From contig CAWIMQ010000002.1 in assembly GCA_963837265.1 (NCBI GenBank), positions 434,001 through 498,000 of the forward strand: DNA of 64,000 nt, in the 5' to 3' direction. This document shows, one piece after another, positions 18,815 through 28,515 of this stretch; the stretch's first letter is position 1, and each line of letters opens with the position of its first letter. The notes beneath the pieces were generated by a model. That model was not told where the DNA came from and did not search any database. It saw only the letters and a program-made list of their open reading frames with translations. A program made the position numbers and the translations under genes. This stretch comes from DATBLE01 sp963837265. GTDB lineage: Bacteria > Actinomycetota > Thermoleophilia > Gaiellales > Gaiellaceae.

Positions 18815-19200
18815 GCGGACAGGCCGGCCGCGGCGATCGCGCGACGGGCGAGGTCCTCGTCGTCGGCGCCCGGAAGGCCGCTGACGCCGACCGCGCCGAC
18901 GCGCGACTCCTCCTCGAACGCGGCGACCCCGCCCTTGAAGAACGTGAAGAACGGGTCGAAGCTCGCCCGCTCGACCGGGTCGTCCTTCACCTTCTCCGCA
19001 AGTTGCGACGTCGCCCGGGCGTCCGACCTCGCGGCCGTATACGCCTTCCGCTGCGCGTTCAGACGCGTGTCCGGCGCTGCTCCGTCCATCGTCGCGGCCG
19101 CCACCACCTCGCCGTGGTCGTCGGCGACGAAGACCGACACCGGCCGCGCTGCCTCCTCGACCACGAACCCAACGATCGCGAGGGCCTGCGCGAGCCTCAT
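18811..19200 (-). CDS. GlcG/HbpS-family protein (DUF336)
   Basis: A 129-residue protein beginning MRLAQALAIVGFVVEEA, with RLNAQRKAYTAARSD and a late GGVAAFEEESRVGAVGVSGLPGADDEDLARRAI, the standard pattern of the HbpS/GlcG (DUF336) fold. Relatives bind haem or serve as unidentified accessory subunits in glycolate and diol utilisation operons. The ATG at 19200 is preferred because upstream sequence is the 50-bp tandem-repeat block. Convergent with the second MocA oxidoreductase. Confidence 0.82.
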   Translation of the reverse strand: MRLAQALAIVGFVVEEAARPVSVFVADDHGEVVAAATMDGAAPDTRLNAQRKAYTAARSDARATSQLAEKVKDDPVERASFDPFFTFFKGGVAAFEEESRVGAVGVSGLPGADDEDLARRAIAAAGLSA

Positions 19201-19270
19201 TACCCCGATTCTGACGGTCGGCGCCCGCCCGTGCCTGTGGAGGAGAAGTTCGCCCGCTTCACCCGGAGTA

Positions 19271-19500
19271 CCGGGCACCACCGGTGGACGAAGAGTTGCT
19301 CTTCCAGAACACCTGCAGTGCCAGGCACCACCGGTGGACGAAGAGTTGCTCTTCCGGAACACCTGCAGTGCCAGGCACCACCGGTGGACGAAGAGTTGCT
19401 CTTCCGGAACACCTGCAGTGCCAGGCACTACCGGTGGACGAAGAGTTGCTCTTCCGGAACACCTGCAGTGCCAGGTACCACCGGTGGACGAAGCGGTTCC
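19271..19500. repeat. Tandem array of a 50-bp palindrome-rich unit
   Basis: Four full units (19271-19320, 19321-19370, 19371-19420, 19421-19470) and a partial fifth (19471-19500), plus a decayed copy to about 19540. Units differ at one to three bases. Each contains three dyads: CCACCGGTGG, GAAGAG-TTG-CTCTTC, and CCTG-CAGTGC-CAGG. The array fills most of the 471-bp gene-free gap 19201-19671. Frames through it are open but consist of repeated low-complexity peptide, so I do not call a gene. Confidence 0.9.
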
Positions 19501-19588
19501 GAAACGTCACACCTCGAGTGCCAGGCACTGCTGTGGAAGAGCCCGGTCGGAGGCGGTGGCCGCCGACGGAACCGGAGTACCATGGGCA

Positions 19589-19611
19589 GCCATCTTGCTG
19601 CGCAAGATGGC
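19589..19611. promoter_or_regulatory. Perfect 10-bp hairpin in the leader of the RnfD/FG-GAP gene
   Basis: GCCATCTTGC at 19589-19598 and GCAAGATGGC at 19602-19611 are exact reverse complements around TGC. It lies about 60 bp before the ATG at 19672. Could be an operator or an RNA hairpin; no T-tract follows. Confidence 0.5.
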
Positions 19612-19671
19612 CAGAGACATGAGCGGCAGGACGAGCCTTCCCGACCAGCTTCCGACCGCGGGGAAGACGGC

Positions 19672-22600
19672 ATGAGCGCCCCCGCTCTCGCCGCGCCCCG
19701 CGGGCGGGCGCTGACGATCCACGGCACGCGATACCCCGTCGTGCTGCCGGCGTTGCGGGACCCGCGGCTCCACCTCGCCGGCGTGATCACGTCGCTTCAC
19801 GTCCTCGGCCAGGTCGCGTTCCACTTCCGCCTCTCGATCGCGCAGATCCTGATCTCGCTCGCCGTCCCGGCCGTGCTCGAGGTGGCGATCGCCTTCCGCA
19901 AGCAGCGCGTGGTCATGTGGCCGGCGAGCGCGCTGATCACCGGCAACGGGGTCGCGTTCATCCTCCGCCTGCCCGGCACCGAGCACGGCGACTGGTGGAG
20001 CCTGCACGGCTGGTGGATCTACGCCGCCACCGCGGCGGCCTCGCTCCTCTCCAAGCACGTGATCAGACTCGGCGGCCGGCACCTGCTCAACCCGTCGAAC
20101 TTCGGGCTCGTCGCCTGCTTCCTGATCCTCGGCTCCGGCCGCGCCGAGCCGCTCGACTTCTGGTGGGGGCCGATGTCGGCGTGGATGGCCGCGGCCCTCG
20201 CGATCATCGTCGGCGGCGGCCTCGCGATCCTGGGCCGGCTCAGGCTGCTTTCGATCGCGATCGCCTTCTGGCTCTCGTTCGCCGCCGGCGTCGGCGTGCT
20301 CGCCGTGACCGGCCACGCGATGACGGCACGCTGGCACCTCGGCCCGATCACGGGCGGGTACTTCTGGTGGGTGCTCGTCACCTCGCCGGAGATCCTCGTC
20401 TTCCTGTTCTTCATGATCAGCGACCCGAAGACGATCCCGGAGAGCAGCCCGATGCGGATCGCCTACGCCGTGGCCGTCGGCCTGCTCGCCGCGCTGCTGA
20501 TCGCGCCCGTGCACACGGAGTTCTGGAGCAAGGTCGCCGTGCTCGGCGCGCTCACCGTCGTCTGCGCCGTCTGGCCCCTGCTGAAGGGCCGCGCCCGGAC
20601 GCTCGCCCCGGGGAGGACGAGGCTCGCGCTCGCCGGCGCCGCCGGGCTCGCGCTCTACGCCGCGGGGCTCGTCGCCGCCGGCCTTCCCGCCCGCCCCGTC
20701 GAGACCGCCGCCCCCCTGCGCGACACGGGCCACCTGCCGCGGATCGCGATCCTCCGCTCGAGGGGCGTCCAGACCAGGCTGGACCGGAGGACTGCGCGCG
20801 CGATCGCCTCCGACCTCGTCACCGACCTCCGTCTCCAGGGGCGGGCGCTCGCCCACCGCGACCCGAAGACGCTCGAGCGGGCGGCGACCTTCGACCGGCT
20901 GCCCGAGCTCCAGAAGCAGATTCGCGCCGCCGCGGGAGGGCTGATCGAGGTGCCCGCCTACCGGCTCGACTCGATGCGCGTCTGGCTCGAGCCCGGTCAC
21001 GGCCAGGGCGGTGCGATCGCCGTCGCCGCCCTCTCGGGAACCGAGCAGACCACGGCCTACACCGGTCGTCCGCCGGCGATCACCCGCCGCGACCGGCCGG
21101 TCGCGTTCCGCCAGACGCTCGAGCTCCAGACCGGCGGAGACCGCTGGCTCGTCGCACGCGTCCGCAGCCCGAAGCCGCAGGCGTCCGTCGCGCCGGCGCT
21201 CAGCCCGGCGCTCGTGCGTCAGGCCGCGGGCGCCTTTGCCGGCGTCCGCCTGACCGACGTCGCAGCGCGGGTCGGGCTGGACTTCCGCCAGGGCGCGTTC
21301 CGCTACGGGGTCACCCAGGACACGCCGGCGATGATGGGGGGCGGGCTCTGCTGGCTCGACTACGACGACGACGGCTGGGTCGACCTGTTCGTCGTCAACA
21401 CCTACGGGGAGGGCGACATCGGCGCCTACTCGGCCCGCGGCGGCCTGCCGCGAACGGCGCTCTTCCGCAACGACCACGGGCGCTTCGTGAACGTCTCGGC
21501 CGCCTCCGGCGCCGGCCGGGTCGTCCGCGGCGAGGGCTGCGTCGCAGCCGACTTCAACGGCGACGGCTACACCGACCTCTACGTCACCACCGCTCAGGAC
21601 GACGAGCTGCTCTGGAACAACGGGAACGGCACGTTCACCGAGGGCGCGCGTTCGTCCGGCGTCGTGTCCTACGGCTGGCACTCTGGGGCGGCGGTCGCCG
21701 ACGTGAACGGCGACGGCCGCCCCGACCTCTTCGTCGCCGGCTACACGGAGGTGAACGCGCCGATCCCCGGCTCCTCGGCCGGCTACCCGACGAACCACCA
21801 GGGCGTCCGCGACCTCATGTTCCTGAACGAGGGCAACGGCCCGGACGGCCGCGCCCGGTTCAGGGAGGTCGGCCGGGAGGCCGGAATCGACCCGGCTCCT
21901 TACGACCACTCGCTCGGCGCCGTCTTCACGGACGTCAACGGCGACGGGCGGCTCGATCTGTACGTCGCGAACGACGAGGACCCGAACCGCCTGTACCTGA
22001 ACGAGCGTGGTGGCCCGCTCGGCTTCCGGTTCGTCGAGCACGCAGGAGACCTCGGCCTGGCGGACGCGAACGCCGGGATGGGGATCGCCAACGAGGACTA
22101 CTCCGGCGACGGCCGCCCCGATCTGTTCGTCTCGAACTCGCGCGGTCAGACCCACGCCGTGTTCCGCACCGCCGGGCGCACGTTCGTCGACACCCGCACC
22201 GCCTTCGCGTCCGCCTTCGGGCGAAACTTCACCGGCTGGGGCGACTCGTGGATCGACCTGGCGAACGACGGCCGCCTCGACCTCGTCCTTGCGAACGGCG
22301 ACATCCCCGTCCGGAACCTCGCCCGGAACGCCGGGCGGATCCAGGTGCTGGAGAACGTCTCCGGGCGGTTCGTCCCCGCCGGCGCCGCCCTCGGCCTCGG
22401 CTCGCTGCCGCGGGTGAACGGGCGCGGCGTCGCCGCCGCCGACTTCGACAACGACGGCCACGTGGACGTCGCCGTCAACTCCGTCGGCGGCCGGCTGATG
22501 CTCCTGCGCTCGACCGGCGGGACCGGACACTGGCTCGAGGTGAAGCTCCCGCGCTTCGCGCCCGGGGCCGTGGTCACCGCCGTGCTCCCGGACGGGAAGC

Positions 22601-22773
22601 GGCTCATCCAGGAGGTGCACGCCGGCTCGAGCTACCTGTCGTCGGAGGACCCGCGCGTCCATTTCGGCCTCGGTCCGGCGACGAAGGTGAGCGAGTTGAC
22701 CGTTCGCTACCCGGACGGCAAGTCGGCGCGGCTGCACGACGTCACCGCCGACCGCATCGTCACTGCTCCGTAA
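19672..22773 (+). CDS. RnfD/NqrB-like membrane domain fused to FG-GAP repeats and an ASPIC/UnbV domain
   Basis: A 1033-residue fusion. Residues about 20-345 are polytopic and resemble the NqrB/RnfD fold (RLSIAQILISL, then LLNPSNFGLVACFLILGS near residue 139, and PEILVFLFFMISDPKTIPE). I do not see the usual SGAT-type motif for covalent FMN. A soluble linker (345-520) follows. Residues 524-950 hold FG-GAP/VCBS repeats with Ca-binding-like loops (DYDDDGWVDLFV, DFNGDGYTDLYV, DVNGDGRPDLFV, DFDNDGHVDVAV). The C-terminus (953-1033) is UnbV-like (VHAGSSYLSSEDPRVHFGLG). No other Rnf subunits are nearby. A membrane protein with a large extracytoplasmic propeller is inferred; the job is unknown. Confidence 0.82.
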   Translation: MSAPALAAPRGRALTIHGTRYPVVLPALRDPRLHLAGVITSLHVLGQVAFHFRLSIAQILISLAVPAVLEVAIAFRKQRVVMWPASALITGNGVAFILRLPGTEHGDWWSLHGWWIYAATAAASLLSKHVIRLGGRHLLNPSNFGLVACFLILGSGRAEPLDFWWGPMSAWMAAALAIIVGGGLAILGRLRLLSIAIAFWLSFAAGVGVLAVTGHAMTARWHLGPITGGYFWWVLVTSPEILVFLFFMISDPKTIPESSPMRIAYAVAVGLLAALLIAPVHTEFWSKVAVLGALTVVCAVWPLLKGRARTLAPGRTRLALAGAAGLALYAAGLVAAGLPARPVETAAPLRDTGHLPRIAILRSRGVQTRLDRRTARAIASDLVTDLRLQGRALAHRDPKTLERAATFDRLPELQKQIRAAAGGLIEVPAYRLDSMRVWLEPGHGQGGAIAVAALSGTEQTTAYTGRPPAITRRDRPVAFRQTLELQTGGDRWLVARVRSPKPQASVAPALSPALVRQAAGAFAGVRLTDVAARVGLDFRQGAFRYGVTQDTPAMMGGGLCWLDYDDDGWVDLFVVNTYGEGDIGAYSARGGLPRTALFRNDHGRFVNVSAASGAGRVVRGEGCVAADFNGDGYTDLYVTTAQDDELLWNNGNGTFTEGARSSGVVSYGWHSGAAVADVNGDGRPDLFVAGYTEVNAPIPGSSAGYPTNHQGVRDLMFLNEGNGPDGRARFREVGREAGIDPAPYDHSLGAVFTDVNGDGRLDLYVANDEDPNRLYLNERGGPLGFRFVEHAGDLGLADANAGMGIANEDYSGDGRPDLFVSNSRGQTHAVFRTAGRTFVDTRTAFASAFGRNFTGWGDSWIDLANDGRLDLVLANGDIPVRNLARNAGRIQVLENVSGRFVPAGAALGLGSLPRVNGRGVAAADFDNDGHVDVAVNSVGGRLMLLRSTGGTGHWLEVKLPRFAPGAVVTAVLPDGKRLIQEVHAGSSYLSSEDPRVHFGLGPATKVSELTVRYPDGKSARLHDVTADRIVTAP

Positions 22774-22834
22774 TCGGCGACGGTCCCGTACTTCGCGGGC
22801 AGACGAACCCGCCGCGCGGCGCGTCGGGTGGAGC

Positions 22835-24045
22835 TCAGCGGCCTGCTTGGATCTGCCGTCGCCGGACGATGGTGTCGAACGTGACCGCCAGCAGGAGGAT
22901 CGCGCCGGTGACCATGAAGATCGTGCCCGTCGTGTAGCCGAGGATGAACATGCCGTTGGTGACGGTCGAGATCATCGCCGCCCCGATCAGCGCATTGCGG
23001 ACCTCGCCACGGCCGCCGAACAGGCTGGTGCCGCCGATCACCGCCGCCGCGATCGCGTCGATCAGCAGCGTCCCGCCGCCGGCGTTCAGGTCGACGCTGT
23101 TCAGGCGGGCTGCGAGCACGATCCCGCCCAGCCCCGACATCGCGCCGCCGATCATGAAGACGAGGATGCGAATCCGGGCGACGTTGATCCCGGCCCGCCG
23201 CGCCGCCTCGGCGTTGCCGCCGACGGCATAGACGTGCCGGCCGAAGGTCGTCCGCTTGGCGACGTAGGTCCACACGAGGAGCCCGCCGACGACGAGCAGC
23301 AGCGCGAACGGTACGCCACGGTCCTTGTTCAGGATCCAGACGGTGACGAGCGCGATCGCCGGCACGATCACGAGCTTGAGGACGAGCAGAACCGGGTCGC
23401 GGATCGCGAGCCCGTGCCGCCGGCCGGAGATCGCCGCGCCGAGCATGCCCCCGACGTACGCCGCGCTGACGATGCCGGCCATGATCCAGCCGGCGAGAGT
23501 GCTGAAGAAGTAGTTCGAGGTGTCGTTGATCGTGTTGTCCTGGATCACGATCACGCCCTGGGTGATCGTCCGGTTGATCACGCCCTGCCAGATCTCGAAG
23601 CCGGCGAGCGTGACCACGAACGAGGGTACGCCGACCAGGGCGACGATCGAGCCCTGGAAGGCGCCGATCAGCGTCGCCGCGAGGATCGCGAGGAAGATGC
23701 AGACCAGACCGGGCAGATGGGCGCCGGTCGGGAGCTGCGTCTCGGCGACGACCACGCCCGCGACGCCGCTGACGAAGCTGACGGAGAGATCGATCTCGCC
23801 GATCAGGAGGACGAAGACGATGCCGTAGGCGAGCAGGCAGGTGCCCGCCATCTGCGTGATGATGTTCGTGAAGTTGCCCGGGGTGAAGAAGTTCTGCGCG
23901 GTCTCGCTGAAGACGAGGACGATGATCCCCAGTGCGAGGATCACCGGCCAGCTGCCGAGGTTCCCGGAGCGGACGTTGTCGAGGATGCGACTCGGGAGCG
24001 ACCCGAGGGTTGTCACCTCGGCGTCACGAGTGGCGGCGTCGGCGG

Positions 24046-24049
<4 letters not shown>
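22835..24049 (-). CDS. Sugar ABC transporter permease (XylH-type)
   Basis: A 404-residue ABC permease of the ribose/xylose (BPD_transp_2) group with 10 or more hydrophobic helices. Diagnostic stretches are LLIGEIDLSVSFVSG, GVPSFVVTLAGFEIWQG, KRTTFGRHVYAVGGNAEAARRAGI and AVIGGTSLFGGRG. The length and the insertion after RTITQGV match XylH rather than RbsC. GTG start at 24049 overlaps the ATPase TGA. It is the last gene of a binding protein-ATPase-permease operon divergent from an isomerase/xylulokinase operon. Confidence 0.9.
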
Positions 24050-24831
<782 letters not shown>

Positions 24832-24859
24832 CGGAGCCTTCTCATACCACACGACGAGC

Positions 24860-24884
24860 GGAGGCGCCCACGGGGGGCGCCTCC
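24860..24884 (-). terminator. Intercistronic hairpin between binding protein and ATPase
   Basis: GGAGGCGCCC (24860-24869) and GGGCGCCTCC (24875-24884) form a perfect 10-bp stem with a 5-nt loop. It lies after the binding-protein stop at 24907 and before the ATPase start. No T-tract, so partial termination or 3'-end stabilisation of the binding-protein message is more likely than a full stop. Such hairpins commonly raise the binding protein over the membrane components. Confidence 0.6.
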
Positions 24885-24906
24885 ACCACGTTCGTTCGAC
24901 GGCGTC

Positions 24907-25986
24907 CTAGCAGTACTTCTTGTATTCGCCGTTGCAGATGTCGCCCCTCTTCAGGAAGCCTCCCGTGACCAGGATCTTCCAGTTCTTCTTCGTGATCGAC
25001 TGCGGGGAGATCAGGTAGGCCGGCTCCTTGCTGCGGCCCTTGGTGGTCACGAAGCCCGTTGTCGGGAGCTTCTGGCCCTTGATGATCCTGATCGCGGCAC
25101 CCGCGGTCGCGGTCGCCAGCTTCCGGACGTCCTTGAAGACCGTCATCGTCTGCCAGCCCGAGATGATGTTCTGCACGCCCTGGGTGGTGGCGTCCTGGCC
25201 ACTGAGCGGGATCGGATGCAGCTTGTGGGCCTTGAGCGACGACGACGACGGCGTTGGCAAGACCGTCGTTCGCCGCGGCAACGGCATCGATCTTGTTACC
25301 CGTCTTGACGAGCATCTGCTCGAAGATCGTGCCGGCCTTCTGGTTGTCCCAGCCGGGCACGAACTGCTGCGGGCCCTTCTTGAGGGTGCCCTTCTTGTAC
25401 AGCGGGTTGAGGACCGAGTCGACGCCGCTCTTGAACAGGTACGAGTTCGCGTCCTCCTGGCCGCCCCAGAGCGAGGCGACGACCGGGTGGCTTCGTGTAC
25501 ATCCCCATCCCTGCAGCGCCCGCTGATGACGCCGCGGCCCTGCAGAATTCCGACCGTCTTCCCGTTGAAGGACGCGTACAGGACGGCCGAGCCGCCCTCG
25601 ACCTGGCGGTCGTAGTCGATCGACTTGACGCCCTTGGCAGCGGCGGCCTTCTCGATCGCGGCCGCGGAGCCGGAGTCGATCGGGGCGATGATCAGGACCT
25701 TCGCACCGTCGGAGATGCACTGGTCGGCCTGCGTCTTCTGCTTCTGCGGGTCGCCCTGCGCGTTGACGACGCGCGCGGAGACCCCCGCGGCCTTGAAGGC
25801 CTTCTGCAGATACGGCTTGTCGAACTGCTCCCAGCGGACGGACGTCTTCGTGTCGGGCATCAGGCCGCAGGCCTGAATGCCCGCATGCTTCCTGGCCGTT
25901 CCCGCCGTCGCCACCGTGACGGCGACGGCAAGGCCGGCGACCGCGGCGGCGAGCCCGACTGCCATCACCTTGCGTGAAAACCTCAC
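24907..25986 (-). pseudogene. Sugar ABC transporter substrate-binding protein, disrupted by three frameshifts
   Basis: Periplasmic-type binding protein for the XylH-like transporter. GTG at 25986 follows GGAGGGAGGAG; the N-terminus has a signal peptide (MAVGLAAAVAGLAVAVTVA). Homologous sequence runs in one frame to FNGKTVGILQGRGVISG, shifts near 25518 (AAGMGMYTK), again near 25490 (PVVASLWGGQEDANS...NDGLANAVVV), and again near 25240, returning to the first frame for LHPIPLSGQDATTQGVQ to the TAG. Each shift equals one extra base, three in total within 280 bp, the last in a CGA-repeat run. Either a decaying gene or uncorrected read errors; the flanking transporter genes are intact, which favours error. 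Confidence 0.75.
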
Positions 25987-26125
25987 GTGCTCCTCCCTCC
26001 TTGTTCCTGCCTGAGTTTGCGCGTCGGCTCGGGCGCGGTGCGCCCGGCGCGAGAAACAAGAGTGGTGCATGCGCGGCTGTTAGTCAACCCGGACGTGCAG
26101 CCTGCTCCGCGGTAGTGTCCGAGCC
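25987..26125. promoter_or_regulatory. Divergent control region of the sugar uptake and sugar catabolism operons
   Basis: The 139-bp gap between the binding-protein start (minus) and the isomerase-like start (plus) must carry the promoters of both operons. No regulator gene lies beside it and I could not identify a convincing operator dyad. Confidence 0.45.
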
Positions 26126-27127
26126 GTGAAGACGAGTCTGGGGATCTGGGCGTTCGGGCCGATGGTGACCCGGTTCGTTCCGGGCGGCTACCAGCCGGAG
26201 CATGCCGGTGAGACGACGGTGGAGCGGGTGCGGCGTGCGGTCGCGGGGCTCGGCGATCTGATCGACGGGTACGAGTTCCACTACCCGCAGGAGCTGAACG
26301 AGCAGAACGTGGACGAGATCCGGGAGGCGCTCGGGCCCGACCACGACGTCTACTGTCTGGCGGGCGGGCTCCATCTCGACCCGCGGTTCGGCCGCGGCGG
26401 CCTGGTCAACCCCGATCCGGTCGTGCGCGCGGAAGCAGTGCGGATCGCGTGCGCCGGCGCCGATCTGGCCGGCAGGCTCGGGGTGCCGATGATCGTCTGG
26501 CCGGGGATCGAGGGCTACAACTACCCGTTCCAGACGCCGTACGCCGACAGCTGGGCCTGGTTCGTGGACGGGCTTGCCCGGATCGCAAGGAAGCTGGGCG
26601 AGCACGGCCAGCTTCTCTTCCTCGAGCACAAGAACTCGGAGCCGGCGATGAAGATCTTGATGCGCAACATCGGCATGACCCTGCACGTGATCCACAAGCT
26701 CCGCGCCCAGGGGATCGACAACGTCCAGGTGAACATGGACTGGCAGCACCTGATCATGAACGGGGAGAACCTGGCCGAGTACGCCGCCCTGCTCGCCGCC
26801 GAAGGGCTGCTCGGACACCAGCACGCCAACTCCGGCTGGGGCACCTTCGACGACGACAACATCGTCGGCGCGACCGCCTTCATGGAGACGCTCGAGCTCG
26901 CGGTCGAGCTCCGCCGCGCCCGCTACGGCGACAACGGCGAACGGCTCGGCTTCGACCTCTACCCCTACACCGAAGACGCCGTCGAGGCCGTACGCCGATC
27001 CGTGCTGCAGTGGCGGTTCATCGACGGGGTCGCGGCACGGATCGACGAGGCCGCCCTGCGCGAGGCGCAGGCACGCAAGGACGCGGTCCGCGCCTACGAG
27101 CTCGTCTACGCCGCTCTCGGCGCGTGA
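26126..27127 (+). CDS. Xylose-isomerase-like TIM-barrel protein
   Basis: A 333-residue sugar-phosphate isomerase/epimerase-fold protein (AP-endonuclease-2/xylose isomerase-like TIM barrel). Barrel residues visible: GYEFHYPQE, MIVWPGIEGYNYPFQ, LFLEHKNSEPAMK (metal-ligand Glu), VNMDWQHLIMNGENL, GHQHANSGWGTFDDDN and FDLYPYTEDAVEAVR. The size and motif order fit bacterial sugar isomerases annotated near xylulokinases. Start is GTG at 26126. The end overlaps the kinase GTG, so it probably makes the ketose that the kinase phosphorylates. Exact sugar unknown. Confidence 0.85.
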   Translation: MKTSLGIWAFGPMVTRFVPGGYQPEHAGETTVERVRRAVAGLGDLIDGYEFHYPQELNEQNVDEIREALGPDHDVYCLAGGLHLDPRFGRGGLVNPDPVVRAEAVRIACAGADLAGRLGVPMIVWPGIEGYNYPFQTPYADSWAWFVDGLARIARKLGEHGQLLFLEHKNSEPAMKILMRNIGMTLHVIHKLRAQGIDNVQVNMDWQHLIMNGENLAEYAALLAAEGLLGHQHANSGWGTFDDDNIVGATAFMETLELAVELRRARYGDNGERLGFDLYPYTEDAVEAVRRSVLQWRFIDGVAARIDEAALREAQARKDAVRAYELVYAALGA

Positions 27128-28515
27128 CGCTCGTCGGGCTGGACGTCGGGACGACCGGCGCCAAGGCGGTGGCGATCTCGGAGACCGGCGACGTCATCGC
27201 CCGGGCCGAGGAGGAGTACCCGCTCTCGATCCCGCAGCCGGGATGGGCCGAGCAGGATCCCGAGGAGTGGTGGCGGGCGAGCGAGCGGGCGCTGGCCGCG
27301 GTCGGTGCGGCCGACGCAGCCTCGGTCGGGCTGACCGGTCAGATGCACGGCCTCGTCCTCCTCGACGCAGCCGACCGCGTCCTGCGCCCCGCGATCCTCT
27401 GGAACGACCAGCGAACGGCTGCCGAGTGCGCCGAGATCGAGGAGCGGATCGGCTTCGACCGGCTCGTCTCGCTGACGGGGAACCGGGCGCTCCCGGGGTT
27501 CACGGCGCCGAAGCTCCTGTGGGTGCGCAGGCACGAGCCCGACGTGTGGGCGCAGGCCGCGCACATGGTGCTGCCGAAGGACTACGTCCGCCTGCGGCTC
27601 ACCGGCGAGCGCGCGATCGACGCCGCGGAAGCCTCCGGGACGCTGCTCTTCGACGTCGCCGGGCGGAGGTGGAGCGAGGAGGTGTGCGGGGCGCTGGACG
27701 TTCCGGTCGAGTGGCTGCCGCCGGTGCTCGAGTCGACCGAGCTCGGAGGCGCCGGCGACCAGCAGGCGGGCGCGCTCGGCGTCGGCGTTGTCGGCCCCGG
27801 CCCGCTCTCGGTCGTGCTCGGGACCTCCGGGGTCGTCTTCGCCGCGCTCGACGGGTACCGGGCCGACCCGGAGGCGCGCGTCCACGTCTTCTGCCACGCG
27901 GTTCCCGACACGTGGGAGGCGATGGGGGTGATGCTCTCGGCGGCAGGATCGCTGCGCTGGCTGCGGGACGTCGTCGGCGGCTCGTTCGACGAGCTCGTCG
28001 CGGAGGCCGAGCGGTGGCCCGCCGGCACCGAGGGACTGACGTTCCTGCCGTACCTCCAGGGCGAGCGCACGCCCCATGCCGACCCGTCCGCCCGGGCCGT
28101 GTTCGAGGGACTGTCCCTCAGACACGACCGGGGAGGCCTCGTCCGTTCCGTCCTCGAGGGAGTCGCCTACGGGCTTCGCGACTCGCTCGAGCTGCTGCGG
28201 GCGCTCGGTGTCGAGCCGGTCGCCGGCCGCGCCTCGGGCGGGGGAGCCCGCAGCGAGCTCTGGCTCGAGATCGTCGCCTCCGTCCTCGGAATCCCGATCG
28301 AGCGCACCGCGGTCGAGGAGGGCGCCGCCTTCGGGGCGGCGCTCCTCGGCGGCGTCGCATCCGGTGCCTTCGCCGACGCCCGCGAGGCGGTCGAGGCCTG
28401 CGTGGGCGTCCGCGACGCGGTCGAGCCCGATCCCGAGTGGCAGCGCGTGTACGAGGACGGCTACAGGCGCTTCCGTTCCCTCTACCCGACACTGCGACGA
28501 CTGGAGGAGGCATGA
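27124..28515 (+). CDS. xylB: Xylulokinase-type FGGY carbohydrate kinase
   Basis: A 463-residue FGGY-family kinase phosphorylating a ketose or polyol with ATP. N-terminal GLDVGTTGAKAVAI phosphate loop, GLTGQMHGLVLLD (the xylulokinase QMHG motif), ILWNDQRT, and the C-terminal GGGARSELWLEIVASVLG and EEGAAFGAALLG motifs are present. GTG overlaps the isomerase stop and the TGA overlaps the SDR ATG. QMHG supports D-xylulose as substrate, although related pentuloses are possible. Confidence 0.88.
   Translation: MTLVGLDVGTTGAKAVAISETGDVIARAEEEYPLSIPQPGWAEQDPEEWWRASERALAAVGAADAASVGLTGQMHGLVLLDAADRVLRPAILWNDQRTAAECAEIEERIGFDRLVSLTGNRALPGFTAPKLLWVRRHEPDVWAQAAHMVLPKDYVRLRLTGERAIDAAEASGTLLFDVAGRRWSEEVCGALDVPVEWLPPVLESTELGGAGDQQAGALGVGVVGPGPLSVVLGTSGVVFAALDGYRADPEARVHVFCHAVPDTWEAMGVMLSAAGSLRWLRDVVGGSFDELVAEAERWPAGTEGLTFLPYLQGERTPHADPSARAVFEGLSLRHDRGGLVRSVLEGVAYGLRDSLELLRALGVEPVAGRASGGGARSELWLEIVASVLGIPIERTAVEEGAAFGAALLGGVASGAFADAREAVEACVGVRDAVEPDPEWQRVYEDGYRRFRSLYPTLRRLEEA

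Noticed and set aside
19201..19671. Repeat array as a coding gene or CRISPR
   Set aside because: The frame encodes only repeated peptides, and units follow each other without unique spacers.
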